Shown: positions 1-9,182 of the stretch, piece after piece
How the letters are laid out: the number at the start of each line of letters is the position of its first letter
Numbering within the stretch: the first letter of the stretch is position 1
Assembly: GCA_003427395.1 (NCBI GenBank)
Contig: BFEA01000029.1
Coordinates: forward strand, 1,488,780-1,509,300
Reading direction: 5' to 3'
Length of the DNA stretch: 20,521 nucleotides
Origin: Chara braunii
Taxonomy: Eukaryota; Streptophyta; Charophyceae; Charales; Characeae
Program-made: the position numbers and the translations under genes
Notes under the pieces: generated by a model
Seen by the model: only the letters and a program-made list of their open reading frames with translations
Told to the model about the DNA's origin: nothing
Databases searched by the model: none

Positions 1-26
1 AAAAAAAAAAATCAATCGATCAACCA

Positions 27-72
<46 letters not shown>

Positions 73-86
73 TAATCATTTAATCG

Positions 87-139
<53 letters not shown>

Positions 140-158
140 CAATCAATCAATCAATCAC
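1..158. repeat. CAAT-type tetranucleotide microsatellite
   Basis: An almost uninterrupted array of ATCA/CAAT tetranucleotides follows an initial run of A. A few point variants (CGAT, TTAA, CATC) break it. It is a simple sequence repeat and shows no coding potential. Confidence 0.97.
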
Positions 159-390
159 ATTTTTTTTTCTATTTTTTTAATTATTTTTTAACATATAAAA
201 AATCAGCCCCCCCCAATTTTTTGATTTTTTTTTTTTTTTTTTGCATAGGCCTGCAGCGGCCAACGTGCGCAGGTCAACAGCGCGCGCGGATTTTGAGGGC
301 GCACGCCCGCCTGCGCGTGGCGCGGCCGCGCGCGGACTCGGCCGCGGACTCGGATCCTGCGGCCGCGGCCTAGGTTGCCACGTAGGAGCG
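159..390. other. Poly-T/C tracts followed by a CpG-rich block
   Basis: Positions 159-242 are long T runs broken by a run of eight C. From about 243 the base composition switches sharply to a G+C-rich, CpG-dense block to about 375 with several GCGGCCGC-like and CGCG words. Open frames here (for example 241-513 on the plus strand) are compositional and resemble no protein I know. The block could be a short CpG-rich mini-island or the end of an unrecognised repeat. I see no gene. Confidence 0.6.
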
Positions 391-420
391 AGGTACTGGT
401 GGTTTAAACAACCAGTACCT
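391..420. repeat. 30-nt near-perfect palindrome
   Basis: The 10-nt arms AGGTACTGGT (391-400) and ACCAGTACCT (411-420) are exact reverse complements. The central 10 nt GGTTTAAACA is itself palindromic except for one pair, so the whole 30 nt reads as a palindrome with a single mismatch. It sits at the left edge of the 170-bp tandem repeat, and its right half recurs in the second unit (TTAAACCACCAGTACG). Confidence 0.9.
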
Positions 421-757
421 TTCCCATCTATTATTTTAGAGGCACACTGGGTAACGTGGTGGCTTGAAACGGAAGGGCGGTTGCTGATAAATCGAATCAC
501 CGGCCACACTTGAATTTCGGGCTGGCCCGTAGTGCCTGCGGTCAATACAGCAAGAGTTCACGATTATTAGCCCTTAAACCACCAGTACGTTTTTCATCCA
601 TTTTTTCAGAGGCACACTAGGTAACACGCTGGCTTGAAACGGAAGGTGGTCGTCGATAAATCGAATCGATGGCCACTCTTAGTTTTCGGGCTGGTGAGTA
701 GTGCTTGTGGCCGACATAGTATGGGAAAGGGTTTAAACTACCGGCGCGTTTCCTGAC
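401..757. repeat. Imperfect tandem duplication, period about 159-170 bp
   Basis: Two diverged units and the start of a third lie head to tail. The word TTAAAC falls at 404, 574 and 733. Between them the units share 'agaggcacact.ggtaac', 'ggcttgaaacggaagg', 'gataaatcgaatc', 'ggccac' and 'ttcgggctgg'. Units one and two are roughly 75-80 percent similar by eye. There is no coding frame. It may be part of a larger satellite or an internal duplication in an unidentified mobile element. Confidence 0.85.
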
Positions 758-1540
758 AAAATATCGTTGATATGGCATGATGTGCACCGCATCCTTCTGG
801 ATGTGCCGGTCTGCTCTGCAGTGATAAACTCTGGCCTAACGGGGCAGTTCAAAAATGGATGAATTTGGCTTCCCAAGTCAGATCGGTACATCCCAAGGAC
901 GTGTCAGAGAAATTTGGTTTGGAAACATACAGGGGGTGCAATGAGTATCGAACATGAGGGGCAAAGGGGTTCTGGGCCGTTCAAGTTGTTCACAAATGCA
1001 GGTTTATTTAAGGTTGTTAGATTTGAGTGATTCTAATTTGTTGGATTGATCGATGCAATAGCTGGAAGTTTGCAGCGGGGGGTCCCACAAAAAACGATTT
1101 GCAGCACGGGTTCCCACAAACAGTTTGCAGCGTGTCGGCGAACAATGGAACACGAGGGCAGCAAACACTGTGGACGTAGAGTGTTGATTTATGTGAACAT
1201 CTCACTATGTCAGTGAACAAGGAAACACAAGGAGGAATATCGCGCTTGTTTTTTTTTCATAATTTTTTTTATCCTTTTTGTTTACAGGGATCTCTTGGCC
1301 TCTGCCCGACCGCCTGGGTAACCGAGGTGACCCCAGCGGTTGGTAACACATGTTCGTGAGTTGCTTTACCCTTGTTCTTTTATTTTTTGCTAGGTATTGA
1401 TAAAAACGTAAGCTTTGACACCTTTTTTCTTTTTTAGGGATTGATAGAGAGAACGAGAGGAATGGAGGATCAACATGGATCATTAATCAACACGATAATA
1501 TTGTCGCGCTTGTTTTTTTGCTTATATTCTGTATAGCACA
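758..1540. other. Unassigned intergenic sequence with a short tandem motif
   Basis: No gene is supported. At 1069-1140 the motif TTTGCAGC...GGG(T/TT)CCCACAAA is repeated at 1069, 1098 and 1124 (period 26-29 bp, imperfect). The word TCGCGCTTGTTTTTTT occurs near 1240 and again near 1504, which suggests a diverged duplication. T-rich tracts at 1247-1280 and 1420-1436 are low complexity. Open frames here are short and lack recognisable domains. Confidence 0.5.
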
Positions 1541-1598
1541 CCGAATATGTTCGGCGCCCCACCGAGCAACCGAACATGTTCGGATGCTCGGCCGAGCA
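1541..1598. repeat. Cluster of palindromes around CCGAACATGTTCGG
   Basis: CCGAATATGTTCGG (1541-1554, one mismatch from a palindrome) is followed by the perfect palindrome CCGAACATGTTCGG (1570-1583). The second is nested in a 30-nt near-palindrome (1562-1591) whose outer arms are CCGAGCA and TGCTCGG. Another perfect palindrome, TGCTCGGCCGAGCA, occupies 1585-1598. It could be a cruciform-forming site, a dimeric protein-binding site or the terminus of an unrecognised element. Confidence 0.85.
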
Positions 1599-1627
1599 TA
1601 AATTAGGGGGTTGCCAAGCGCATCCTC

Positions 1628-1715
1628 GTGTGTGTGGGGTGTGTGGGGTGTGTGGGGTGTGTGGGGTGTGTGTGGGGTGAGTGTGTGTTCGTGTGTGGTG
1701 TATGTGTGTGTGTGT
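1628..1715. repeat. GT-rich microsatellite with GTGTGGGG units
   Basis: A run of GT dinucleotides contains about five GTGTGGGG-type octamers, then variant GT repeats. The minus-strand open frame across it (Thr-His-Pro rich) is only the translation of the repeat and is not a gene. Confidence 0.95.
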
Positions 1716-2423
1716 AATTTGAGGAGTGATGAGCAATGGTCGTCAAGGCTCCCAAACTCCTATATGTATAAAACAAAAAATTTAAAATGAAAAAATAAAA
1801 ATGTTCAGGCTCTGTCTATTTTGGGGCACTTTCGGGCTGGGTGCCGAGCCTTCGGGTTTGGTCACCGAGCCCGAATGCGATGCTACGCAGCTTATGTTTT
1901 AAAGTGCAACAAGTTGGTCTTCAAATTGATAATTAAACACAAAAAAAATCAAAACGTTTGCGTAATTTTGAAAAATGGTGTATCTGGCCTAATCTATTAC
2001 AAAATAAAGATCGACGTCATTTGATCTCAAAGATCGAGCACTCGAGATAACCCCTTTGTGATATTGTACAGGCAATGTTAGCTTGACATAAGTGATTTGA
2101 TTAAGCAACATGGGAACTAAAGCCTAAAGTTGCCTTTTTATTTTATTTGAAGGACTGATTCCCTTCACATAAAAAACGAATTACTTATTTAAGGACTATA
2201 GGAAATATCAACCTTATATATACACTGCACACTTAAGTGCCACCACCCGAATTTGATCAATAATGTCGATTGAACTTCGAACGTTCGCTAACCCCTTCCA
2301 AAGCATTTGGCGGAATATTTTTTTTTCCTTTCTCATTTTTCTAAATGCAAAAGTTGTTTGAGACGGGAGGAAAACTACCCACTGAACACCCTTGAAGCCC
2401 TTTGTCCCCACAATGTGCGCATG
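1716..2423. other. Unassigned AT-rich intergenic sequence with one hairpin
   Basis: No supported gene. An inverted repeat TTCGGGCTGGGTG (1831-1843) / CACCGAGCCCGAA (1863-1875), with one mismatch, encloses a second CCGA/TCGG stem. The rest is A+T-rich with short open frames and no recognisable motif. Confidence 0.5.
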
Positions 2424-2553
2424 CATGTGTGTGAGTGTGTGTGAGTGTGTGTGCGTGTGTGCGTGTGTGCGTGTGTGCGTGTGTGAGTGTATGTGTATGT
2501 GTGCATGTGTGTGAATATGAGTGTGTATATGGTCGAGGGGGGGGGGGGGGGGG
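2424..2553. repeat. GT-rich microsatellite followed by 17 G
   Basis: Positions 2424-2528 are GTGT with scattered GAGT, GCGT and GTAT variants. After a few mixed bases comes a homopolymer of 17 G at 2537-2553. The Thr-His-rich minus-strand frame is a repeat artefact. The G homopolymer is prone to length error in assembly. Confidence 0.95.
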
Positions 2554-2582
2554 TTGCGATTGGTATCGCCTTGGTACTCTGG

Positions 2583-3417
2583 GGAGGTCACCCATCGTAC
2601 AAGTTTGTTTCGGTTGCTCAACTGGATGACCTTGGTGACACATAATATAAAGTAAGATAAAGTGGTTCTCATTAGTAATTGACAACTTTTTTTTCTCCTT
2701 TCCTACCAAATATATGTGAATTTTGAAAAAATGGATCGATGAAAAAGGAAGATTTGCCTTGTTAAGTTAAACTTTCATAAATGACTTTAAGCAGCAGCTT
2801 CAAGCTAAAAATGAAAAATTGTTCTTTATTTATTTAAAAGGATGAGATTTAAAAAAAAATGAATCGATGAAAAACGAAGATTCACCTTGTTAAGTTTAAC
2901 TTTCGTAAATGACTTTAAGATGTGAGGAATAAGCAGAAGTTTCAAGTTACAAGTGAAAACTTGTTCTTTTTTTGTCTAAAAGGATGAGATTTCACTTGAA
3001 TTTTGAAGCTGCTAGTTAAACTTAATAACGTGAGTCTTCATTTTTCATCGATTCATTTATTCCAAGTTAACATGTATATATAAAAAAAAATGATATTTCA
3101 TTTGTCATTTGAAGCTACTGCTTATACTTCACACCCTAAATTCATTTAAAAAATTCAAACTTAGCAAGATCAGTCTTTATTTTTCATCGATTTATGCGAT
3201 TGATTGAATAATTGCCTCACTGCCTCCCCCCGTTAAACTTAACGAGGCGAATCTTCCTTTTTCATCAATTTTTTTAAAATTCACATATATTTGGTAGGAA
3301 AGGGAAAAACAAAATTATCAATTCCTAATGAAAACCACTTTATCTTACTTTGTATTATGTGTAACCAAGGTCATCCAGTTGGGCAACCCAGACAAACTTG
3401 TACAATGGGTGACCTCC
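2583..3417. mobile_element. Foldback (long inverted-repeat) element
   Basis: The left arm (2583-2772) and right arm (3232-3417) are reverse complements at roughly 85-90 percent identity over about 190 bp. They begin and end with GGAGGTCACCCAT...ATGGGTGACCTCC. The interior is also repetitive: an about 129-bp unit (ATCGATGAAAAA.GAAGATT...GACTTTAAG) occurs in direct orientation at 2732 and 2860. Diverged inverted copies lie at about 3005-3060 and 3110-3200, so the 835 bp forms one large imperfect hairpin. It has no coding capacity, as expected for a foldback element or long-armed MITE. No target duplication is visible because the LTR element starts 4 bp after the right arm. Confidence 0.8.
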
Positions 3418-3421
3418 TCGG

Positions 3422-3741
3422 TGTCGACCGGTAGAAGTATCTGCCGGCCTGCGGAATCGACCTCGTCCCCTCCCGCATCTGTCACCCACAGGGAGGCCGG
3501 TTCCGGGCTCCTGTAACCTGTAAAAAAAGAACGTTAATACTTGACAAAATCAAGACGAGGGGATAAGGGATAACAAGGAGCGATATGAAATAAACAGAGT
3601 CTCTGAAACTATTATTCTGATTCCACTCATTCCCCCACACCGAAGTCTGTTTAATCCCTCACAAATCCATTGTACTAGGCTTGCATTTTATTCCAGTGTC
3701 GATTGATCTCCTCTCGTTTCTACGGTTAGTCCCTTTCCTCA
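3422..3741 (-). repeat. 3' LTR of the minus-strand retrotransposon
   Basis: This matches 18198-18504 along 307 bp (3422-3728) with about 13 substitutions and no gaps. On the minus strand it ends ...GGTCGACA. Its beginning is either TAACCG (3728) or, more canonically, TGAGGAAAGGGAC (3741), which would give the usual TG...CA ends. The other copy cannot decide because the Harbinger insertion interrupts it exactly after TTA. Length is therefore 307-320 bp. Confidence 0.9.
3729..3741 (-). other. Purine-rich tract: polypurine tract or LTR start
   Basis: On the minus strand this reads TGAGGAAAGGGAC directly before TAACCGTAG. If the LTR begins at TAACCG, this is the polypurine tract that primes plus-strand synthesis. 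If the LTR begins with TGAGG, it is the first 13 bases of U3. The two readings cannot be separated from this window. Confidence 0.5.
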
Positions 3742-4726
3742 CCCTGCAGCGTCAGTAACAGTTGTCCGCCTTCAGGGATCAGGGCTCAGAGGTCTGACCT
3801 CCGCAAATTGTTTATGTGATTGATATCTGCCAACAGATTCAGGGTATGATCCGCTGCCACTATCGCTGAATCTGAGTCTGCCTAGGTCTCAGCTCAACCC
3901 CTAACTTGAGTCCACGAATCTTGGTGAGTTCATTTCCTGAGGCGACGGTGTCGGCTGATTGGGCTCAAGCCCGCTGAGACCAGGAGGTTGAATCATGTGC
4001 TTGTTGTTTCTGTTCCCAGACGATATCTGTTTGCTGGTTCGATTCCTGCTGGCCCAAGTTTACCGTGATCGGCAGGCTAAGTCCTTGAGTCCGCCCATCC
4101 GCCGATCCGCGTTTTGCTGGCACGTGATTCGCAGACCTGCGGCTGTTCACTTTGGCTTTGCCGCCTGGAGATCCGCTACCGCTGAGCGGTTTTCTGAATT
4201 TTGGTCTCGGGTCCGATCTGTATCTGGTCTTAGTCTGTTGAGGTCTGGTATCAATCTGTCTTGAATCTGATCAAAGTTCTGAACTTAGTGGTCCTCTGTG
4301 GTCTCAAGTCTGAGTCCAAAGCCGCAGCTTCAAACCTGAGTCCCGCTGCTGCGGCTTGAGCCTGATTTCTGGAATCTACAATCCCCTGTTCCCCGAGTGT
4401 GAGTTTCGCCGCTGCCTGCCATAGTCTGCACGTTCTCGCTCCTGAGGTTGTTCTTTGAAAAGGATCTTGAGTCCAATCCCGAGTTTAATCCCAGGTTTGT
4501 CCCTGTAAGAGGGTTAAGCTGGCTTTTGCAGACCGGGATTTGCAGAGTTTTCTCCACGGTGTCTCTGAGTTTGATGTCTCCGCATTTCTGTCGTTGCTCT
4601 TTGCAAAGCTTTTGCCGAATTTGTTTCATTGCCCAATTCCTGATCCTCCTGTGCTCTCGCAGGGGACTGTTGTACCCGGATTGTTGGTTTAGGCCGTTGG
4701 TTCAGAACAGGAGTCACAATTTTTTA
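3742..4726 (-). other. 3' internal non-coding region of the LTR element
   Basis: This lies between the 3' LTR and the 3' end of the nested LINE. No convincing coding frame is present; the 99-aa minus-strand frame (4330-4629) and the plus-strand frames resemble nothing I know. The hexamer TGAGTC recurs six times (3873, 3907, 4086, 4311, 4337, 4468), far more than chance predicts. An inverted pair GCCGCAGC/GCTGCGGC lies near 4320-4356. A U3-proximal regulatory or structural role is possible but not shown. Confidence 0.5.
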
Positions 4727-5141
4727 TTTTTTTTTGACAATTTTTTTATATTATAAAATCACGAGGCCGGGGCCCTCACAGTCTACCCGGAAAAAGCTGG
4801 GGCCAATACCCAGTTTAGGCTAGGCTGGAAACCGGGTCCAGCATCCCTCATTTCTTGAGTAGTGATCAATCACTTGAAATAATAAGAATTTCCTCTGGAG
4901 TGTAGCTGAAAATGCTACACTAACTGGCGAATCAGTTCTAACTAATATAAGGACCAAAAATTAACAAAATCTACTACTAACCTGTACAGCAAAGTCTGCG
5001 AAAAAAATTATTTACAATTTGTACAATAGCACGAAAAAGAAGAAAACTCAGTCAGGCTCAATGGCCCAGGTTCTTCTTGCTTCTAGAATCCTGGAGAAAA
5101 TCAGTCTGCCCTTTTGGTCAGGAATCGCCCAGCAGTAATCT
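4727..5141 (-). other. LINE 3' untranslated region and A-rich tail
   Basis: About 415 bp without coding signal lie downstream of the ORF2 stop. On the minus strand the sequence ends with runs of A interrupted by TTGTC and T (plus-strand 4727-4750), consistent with the degenerate A-rich tail of a LINE. A possible stem uses TGTAGC...GCTACA (plus strand, about 4901-4919). Confidence 0.6.
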
Positions 5142-8100
5142 TTACTCCAGATCTTGATGAAGGTTTGCCGCTGCATTTCCCCAATCGACCAGTATGATGT
5201 GCATCATTCCCTCCTTAAATTCAGCTTTAACCTTGTCTAGGAATGAGGCAGTCTCCTTGAACCTGACCTTGTTTCGTTCCTTCCATAGGATCCACATACC
5301 AAGGATTATGACCGTACGAACTACTATGGGGAGGGACAAGTCCACTCCTCCAAGGATGAGCTTTTTAGTCCATTGAATGTCGATATCTGAATCCTTGTAG
5401 GCTTTCTTCCATTCTGCCTGCCACCAGGCCCAGGATTTCTGGGCCAACTCGCACTCCCACCAGATATGTGCTTGATCTTCAAGTTGGTGATTTGAGCAGG
5501 TGGTACAAAAGAGACTTACCTTCATTCTTCTGGACACACACCACTTTCCTGTAAAACCACTCTGATGGATGATTAGCCATTCAAGGTTGGCGTGCTTGAC
5601 CACCTGATAACTCTTGATCTTCTTCCCAAACGTTTTGGCCCAGTCAATGTTGCATCGTGGGAGATCTTGCATTACCTGTGTTCTGTCCCATGTCCCTTTG
5701 ACAGAAACACATAGCTCGTTGGCTCTCGTCTTCAGCCGGTATCCCAGAGAGGGGGAGTAGTCTGAGATGGCTACTGTGGAAAGATTCTCAGAGGTATTAA
5801 CCCATCCAAAGGACGTAGGGTCCACCTTAGCTTCAACCAAGGGTTTTGTACCTAAGACTGGAGAGAATATGATCTTGTCTCCTGCTTTTGTCTTTTGGAT
5901 CGTCTGCTTAACTCTGATTTGGGAGAGGGAGTGTGAGTCCAGTGCTGCCAAATTTGCTTTCTTTTTTGCCAACACATTTTTCTTACTTTCCTATTCCGAA
6001 GCCAGAACTGTATCATCATCTAAAACCTCCTTTATCCTCCAATATCTTTGTGGATCCGTTTTCTCGGTAGTCCAAGTGTCTATAGGCTAATGATAGTTCC
6101 TCAGCAAGGCACAACAGTGCTGAGGGACTGCTTTTTGGACTATGGGGAGACAGGTGTGGACATCCCTTGAATTGCCCAGAATGTCCACCAACAGCCTTGC
6201 ATCTTTCCAATCCATTCTTTCTGTGTCCCAAATGTGTTTCATCTGAAAAAGTGGTTGCACCAAAACTTCGTCCCTGGTTTTGGGGTTGCAGATCAGGGAG
6301 GGAAAAACTATCTTCCATGCCTGGATAACAACTTTCCAGAATTCGTTTGTCACCCTCTTCTCTAAGAAGGGTTTAAATAGAAAGCAAAACCACACATCTT
6401 TCGGGTTGCTCAATTCTCATTCCTCTCCAAGAATGTGCTCAGCAAGTAAAATCCAGGGAGCCTGTTCCTGACATAGAATCCCTCTAATAACCCATTTACA
6501 TAATAAGGCTTGATTCTGTGTGACCGGGTCTAGAATACCCAGGTCTCCCTCATTCTTTTTCTGAGTGATTTTCCACCAAGCAACTTTGGGCAGGGCGTTG
6601 CCACATTCAATTGTACCCTTCCATAAGTATTTGGAGGAAATTGCCTTGATGCGTTTTGCTGAACTTGGAGCTAAGGCTTTGACAGTGAGTACATACCACA
6701 TTGTGGAAAAGACCACAGCATTCAAAACCATAGCCCTACCGAATAAGGAGATGGACCAAAATTTAGACCAGGTACCCAGTCTGTTCAAAACTTTCTCCTC
6801 TAGCAGTGCATTTTGCCTGGCCTGATTGTCAGAAAATGAGATTTCCACTCCGAGAAATCTCTCCGAGGTACCACAGTCCTTGAGTTTCATACCCAGATCT
6901 AGGGTCAGTGGACTTTGATCTCTGGACAAAATCACTGATTTGTTCCAACTTACCTCGGCTTCGGATGCCTTCTCAAAGAGGTTTAGGCAATCCGCTACTC
7001 CTCTCAGGGAGGAGGAAGAGTTATGAGAAAATACTGACAGATCGTCGGCCAGTGCCGAAGCTCGAAATTCGAGCCTAGGCGCGATCTGTAACCCAACGAT
7101 ATCAGGGTGGTTCCTGATCATTTCTAACAGAACTTCTTGTTGAATCACATATAGCAACGGTGCAAGAGGGCATCCCTGTCTAAGTGACCTAGAGAGTGTG
7201 AATGGTTCAGATTTCATTCCATTGACGATTACCAAAGCCTGTGAGTCCTGATATAGCATTCTAACCCAGATACAGTACTTTGGGTCGAATCCTCTCCTGC
7301 TGAGAACTTTCATCACGAAGTTCCAGTTCACTCTATCGTATGCTTTCTCGAAATCGATGAGTAAAATTATTTCATCTGATTCCCGAGCCTTAATGACTTC
7401 AATGGCCTGCATCATTGTGACCACATTATCTAGGATTTGTCTGTCGTGGACAAACCTAGACTGATCGGGGTGGACCAGTTGTGGAATGATTGTTGTGATT
7501 CTCCTTGCCAAGGTTTTTGCTAGGATTTTCCCAGAAGTGTTGAGGAGTGTGATAGGTCGCCAATTTCTGACGTCTGTTTTATCGTTCTTTTTGTAGAGAA
7601 GGGATATAGCCCCTTCCATCATTCCTCTACCCAGTTTCTGGCCCTGCAAAACTTTGTTGAAGATACTGAGAAGAATTGGTCCAAAAATAAGCCAGAATTC
7701 ACGAAAAAAATTTGTGGGCAGGCCATCTGGGCCTGGGCATTTGCCCACGGCCATACTGTACAGCGCACCGGAAAGTTCTTCCAGTGTAATCTCCTTATCC
7801 AACTCTGTTCTGACCTCCTCAGAGATGAGGGGAGTGATACCTTGCCATAGCATGGTTTCCTCATCTTGTTCCACAAGAGATAGCATGGGGTTCTTCTCAG
7901 AAGTGAGAAGATGTGCGTAGAAAGTGCGAACATATCTGCATATGCTCTCTGTGTCCCTGGCAGCAGGTTCATCAGGACTGAATGGATGTCTCATCTCTCT
8001 CATAGTGCTTTGTCCTCCGTTCGAAGAGGTCTTAGAGAAGAAATCTGTACACATTCTATCATCCTTAACTATCTTTGAGACTGCTGAGTATTTGGCCCAC

Positions 8101-9182
8101 TATTCTTCTCGTTGAATTTTGAAGCTTTCCCATTCTCTATTCAGTCTGATCTTTCTTTCTATCCAGTATGCCTGAGAGTCATCATTGCGTGCGATATGTG
8201 TTTCTGCAACCACCACCTTCTTTCTGAAGTCCCCTTCTTTCTTCAATTTGTCCTTAGCAAGAATGTAGGAAAAAGTGCTAAGCCAGCAAGAGGTTTGTTG
8301 AATACCCCTGTCAAACCACTCGCTTTCTTCTGCAAAATTCCCGATTTCCTGCTTCCAATCGTGCCAAAATTCCTTGACCCATTCAATTACTCCTTCATTC
8401 TCAAGCACACACAGATTCAGTCTGAATAAGTCTTTTTTCCTTGCGACAGGTTTTGTCACACTGATGTCCAAGGTCAAAGGTTTGTGGTCAGACATAGGGT
8501 CGAAGTGAACCTCACAGGCCAGAATTTTGTCCGAGATTTGACTACTTGTGAACCAATAGTCTAGTCGTTTGCTTACCGGTGTACCTGAGGCGGCGGACCA
8601 GGTGAACTCTATTTTTTCTGGAAACATAGTTCTGAAGACATCCACTAGGTTATGATCACACAGAAAACTATGCAGTTTCCTGCTTTCTGCTCCGTTCCCT
8701 TTCCGGTTAGAGGAATCCAAAACGGGATCAATGGCTATATTCCAGTCACCTCCTATTATCAGGTTGGGTGAATCTGGAATGACATAATCGATAACTTTCA
8801 TGAAGAGAAATCTTTCTCTGTGGTCGGAGGGAAGGTAAATGGACAAAAAGGTCCATACCTCTCCCTCAATCACGAGCTTCGCCCAGACCCATCTCCCAAA
8901 TGAATCCTTCCAACTATCAACACATGTGCATTTAAGGTCTCTGTGTACGAGGATAGCCGTGCCATTTTTGGAACCATCTGCTGGAGACCACCACTGGTCC
9001 CCAGTCCACCAACCCTGGATATCGTCAATCTTTTCTTGGTTCAGTTTCGTTTCTTGTAACAGGATGACTTGGACCTTGTGTTGATGGATCCATGTTTTTA
9101 ACCGTGCCTTCTTCCTTTTCCCGTTGTTGTCCCCTAAACCCCTGACATTCCAAGTCAGCACTCTAATCTTGTTGTCTTTCAT
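5142..9182 (-). pseudogene. LINE ORF2: endonuclease/reverse transcriptase, four in-frame stops
   Basis: This is one uninterrupted frame of 1347 codons from ATG at 9182 to TAA at 5142-5144, with in-frame stops at codons 361 (TAG, 8100-8102), 922 (TGA, 6417-6419), 1032 (TAG, 6087-6089) and 1064 (TAG, 5991-5993). Codons 1-240 form an APE-type endonuclease that nicks target DNA: TWNVRGLG with N12, LLQETK with E44, SIYLPSDH with Y116, GGDWN with D146/N148, RLDY with D208, and SDHKPL with D232/H233, all retained. The reverse transcriptase has LLIDFEKAYDRVNW (D610), LRQGCPLAPLL, and LADD at 711-714 in place of the usual Y/FADD. The C-terminal zf-RVT finger is C1226-x2-C1229-x9-H1239-x4-C1244. No RNase H domain follows. 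The start overlaps ORF1 by 20 bp in the +1 frame. The first stop separates the endonuclease from the reverse transcriptase, so the copy is a pseudogene unless stops are read through. Confidence 0.93.

Noticed and set aside
1470-1736. Thr/His/Pro-rich minus-strand frame
   Set aside because: It is the translation of the GTGTGGGG microsatellite, with no non-repetitive protein-like core.
2214-2709. Overlapping His/Thr-rich minus-strand frames of 152 and 122 codons
   Set aside because: They are read through a GT microsatellite and a poly-G run, and their ends fall inside the foldback arm, which is non-coding.
5142-9182. Programmed readthrough or recoding at the LINE stops
   Set aside because: Four stops of two types at unrelated positions, plus two in ORF1, are better explained by decay. 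No recoding signal was identified.
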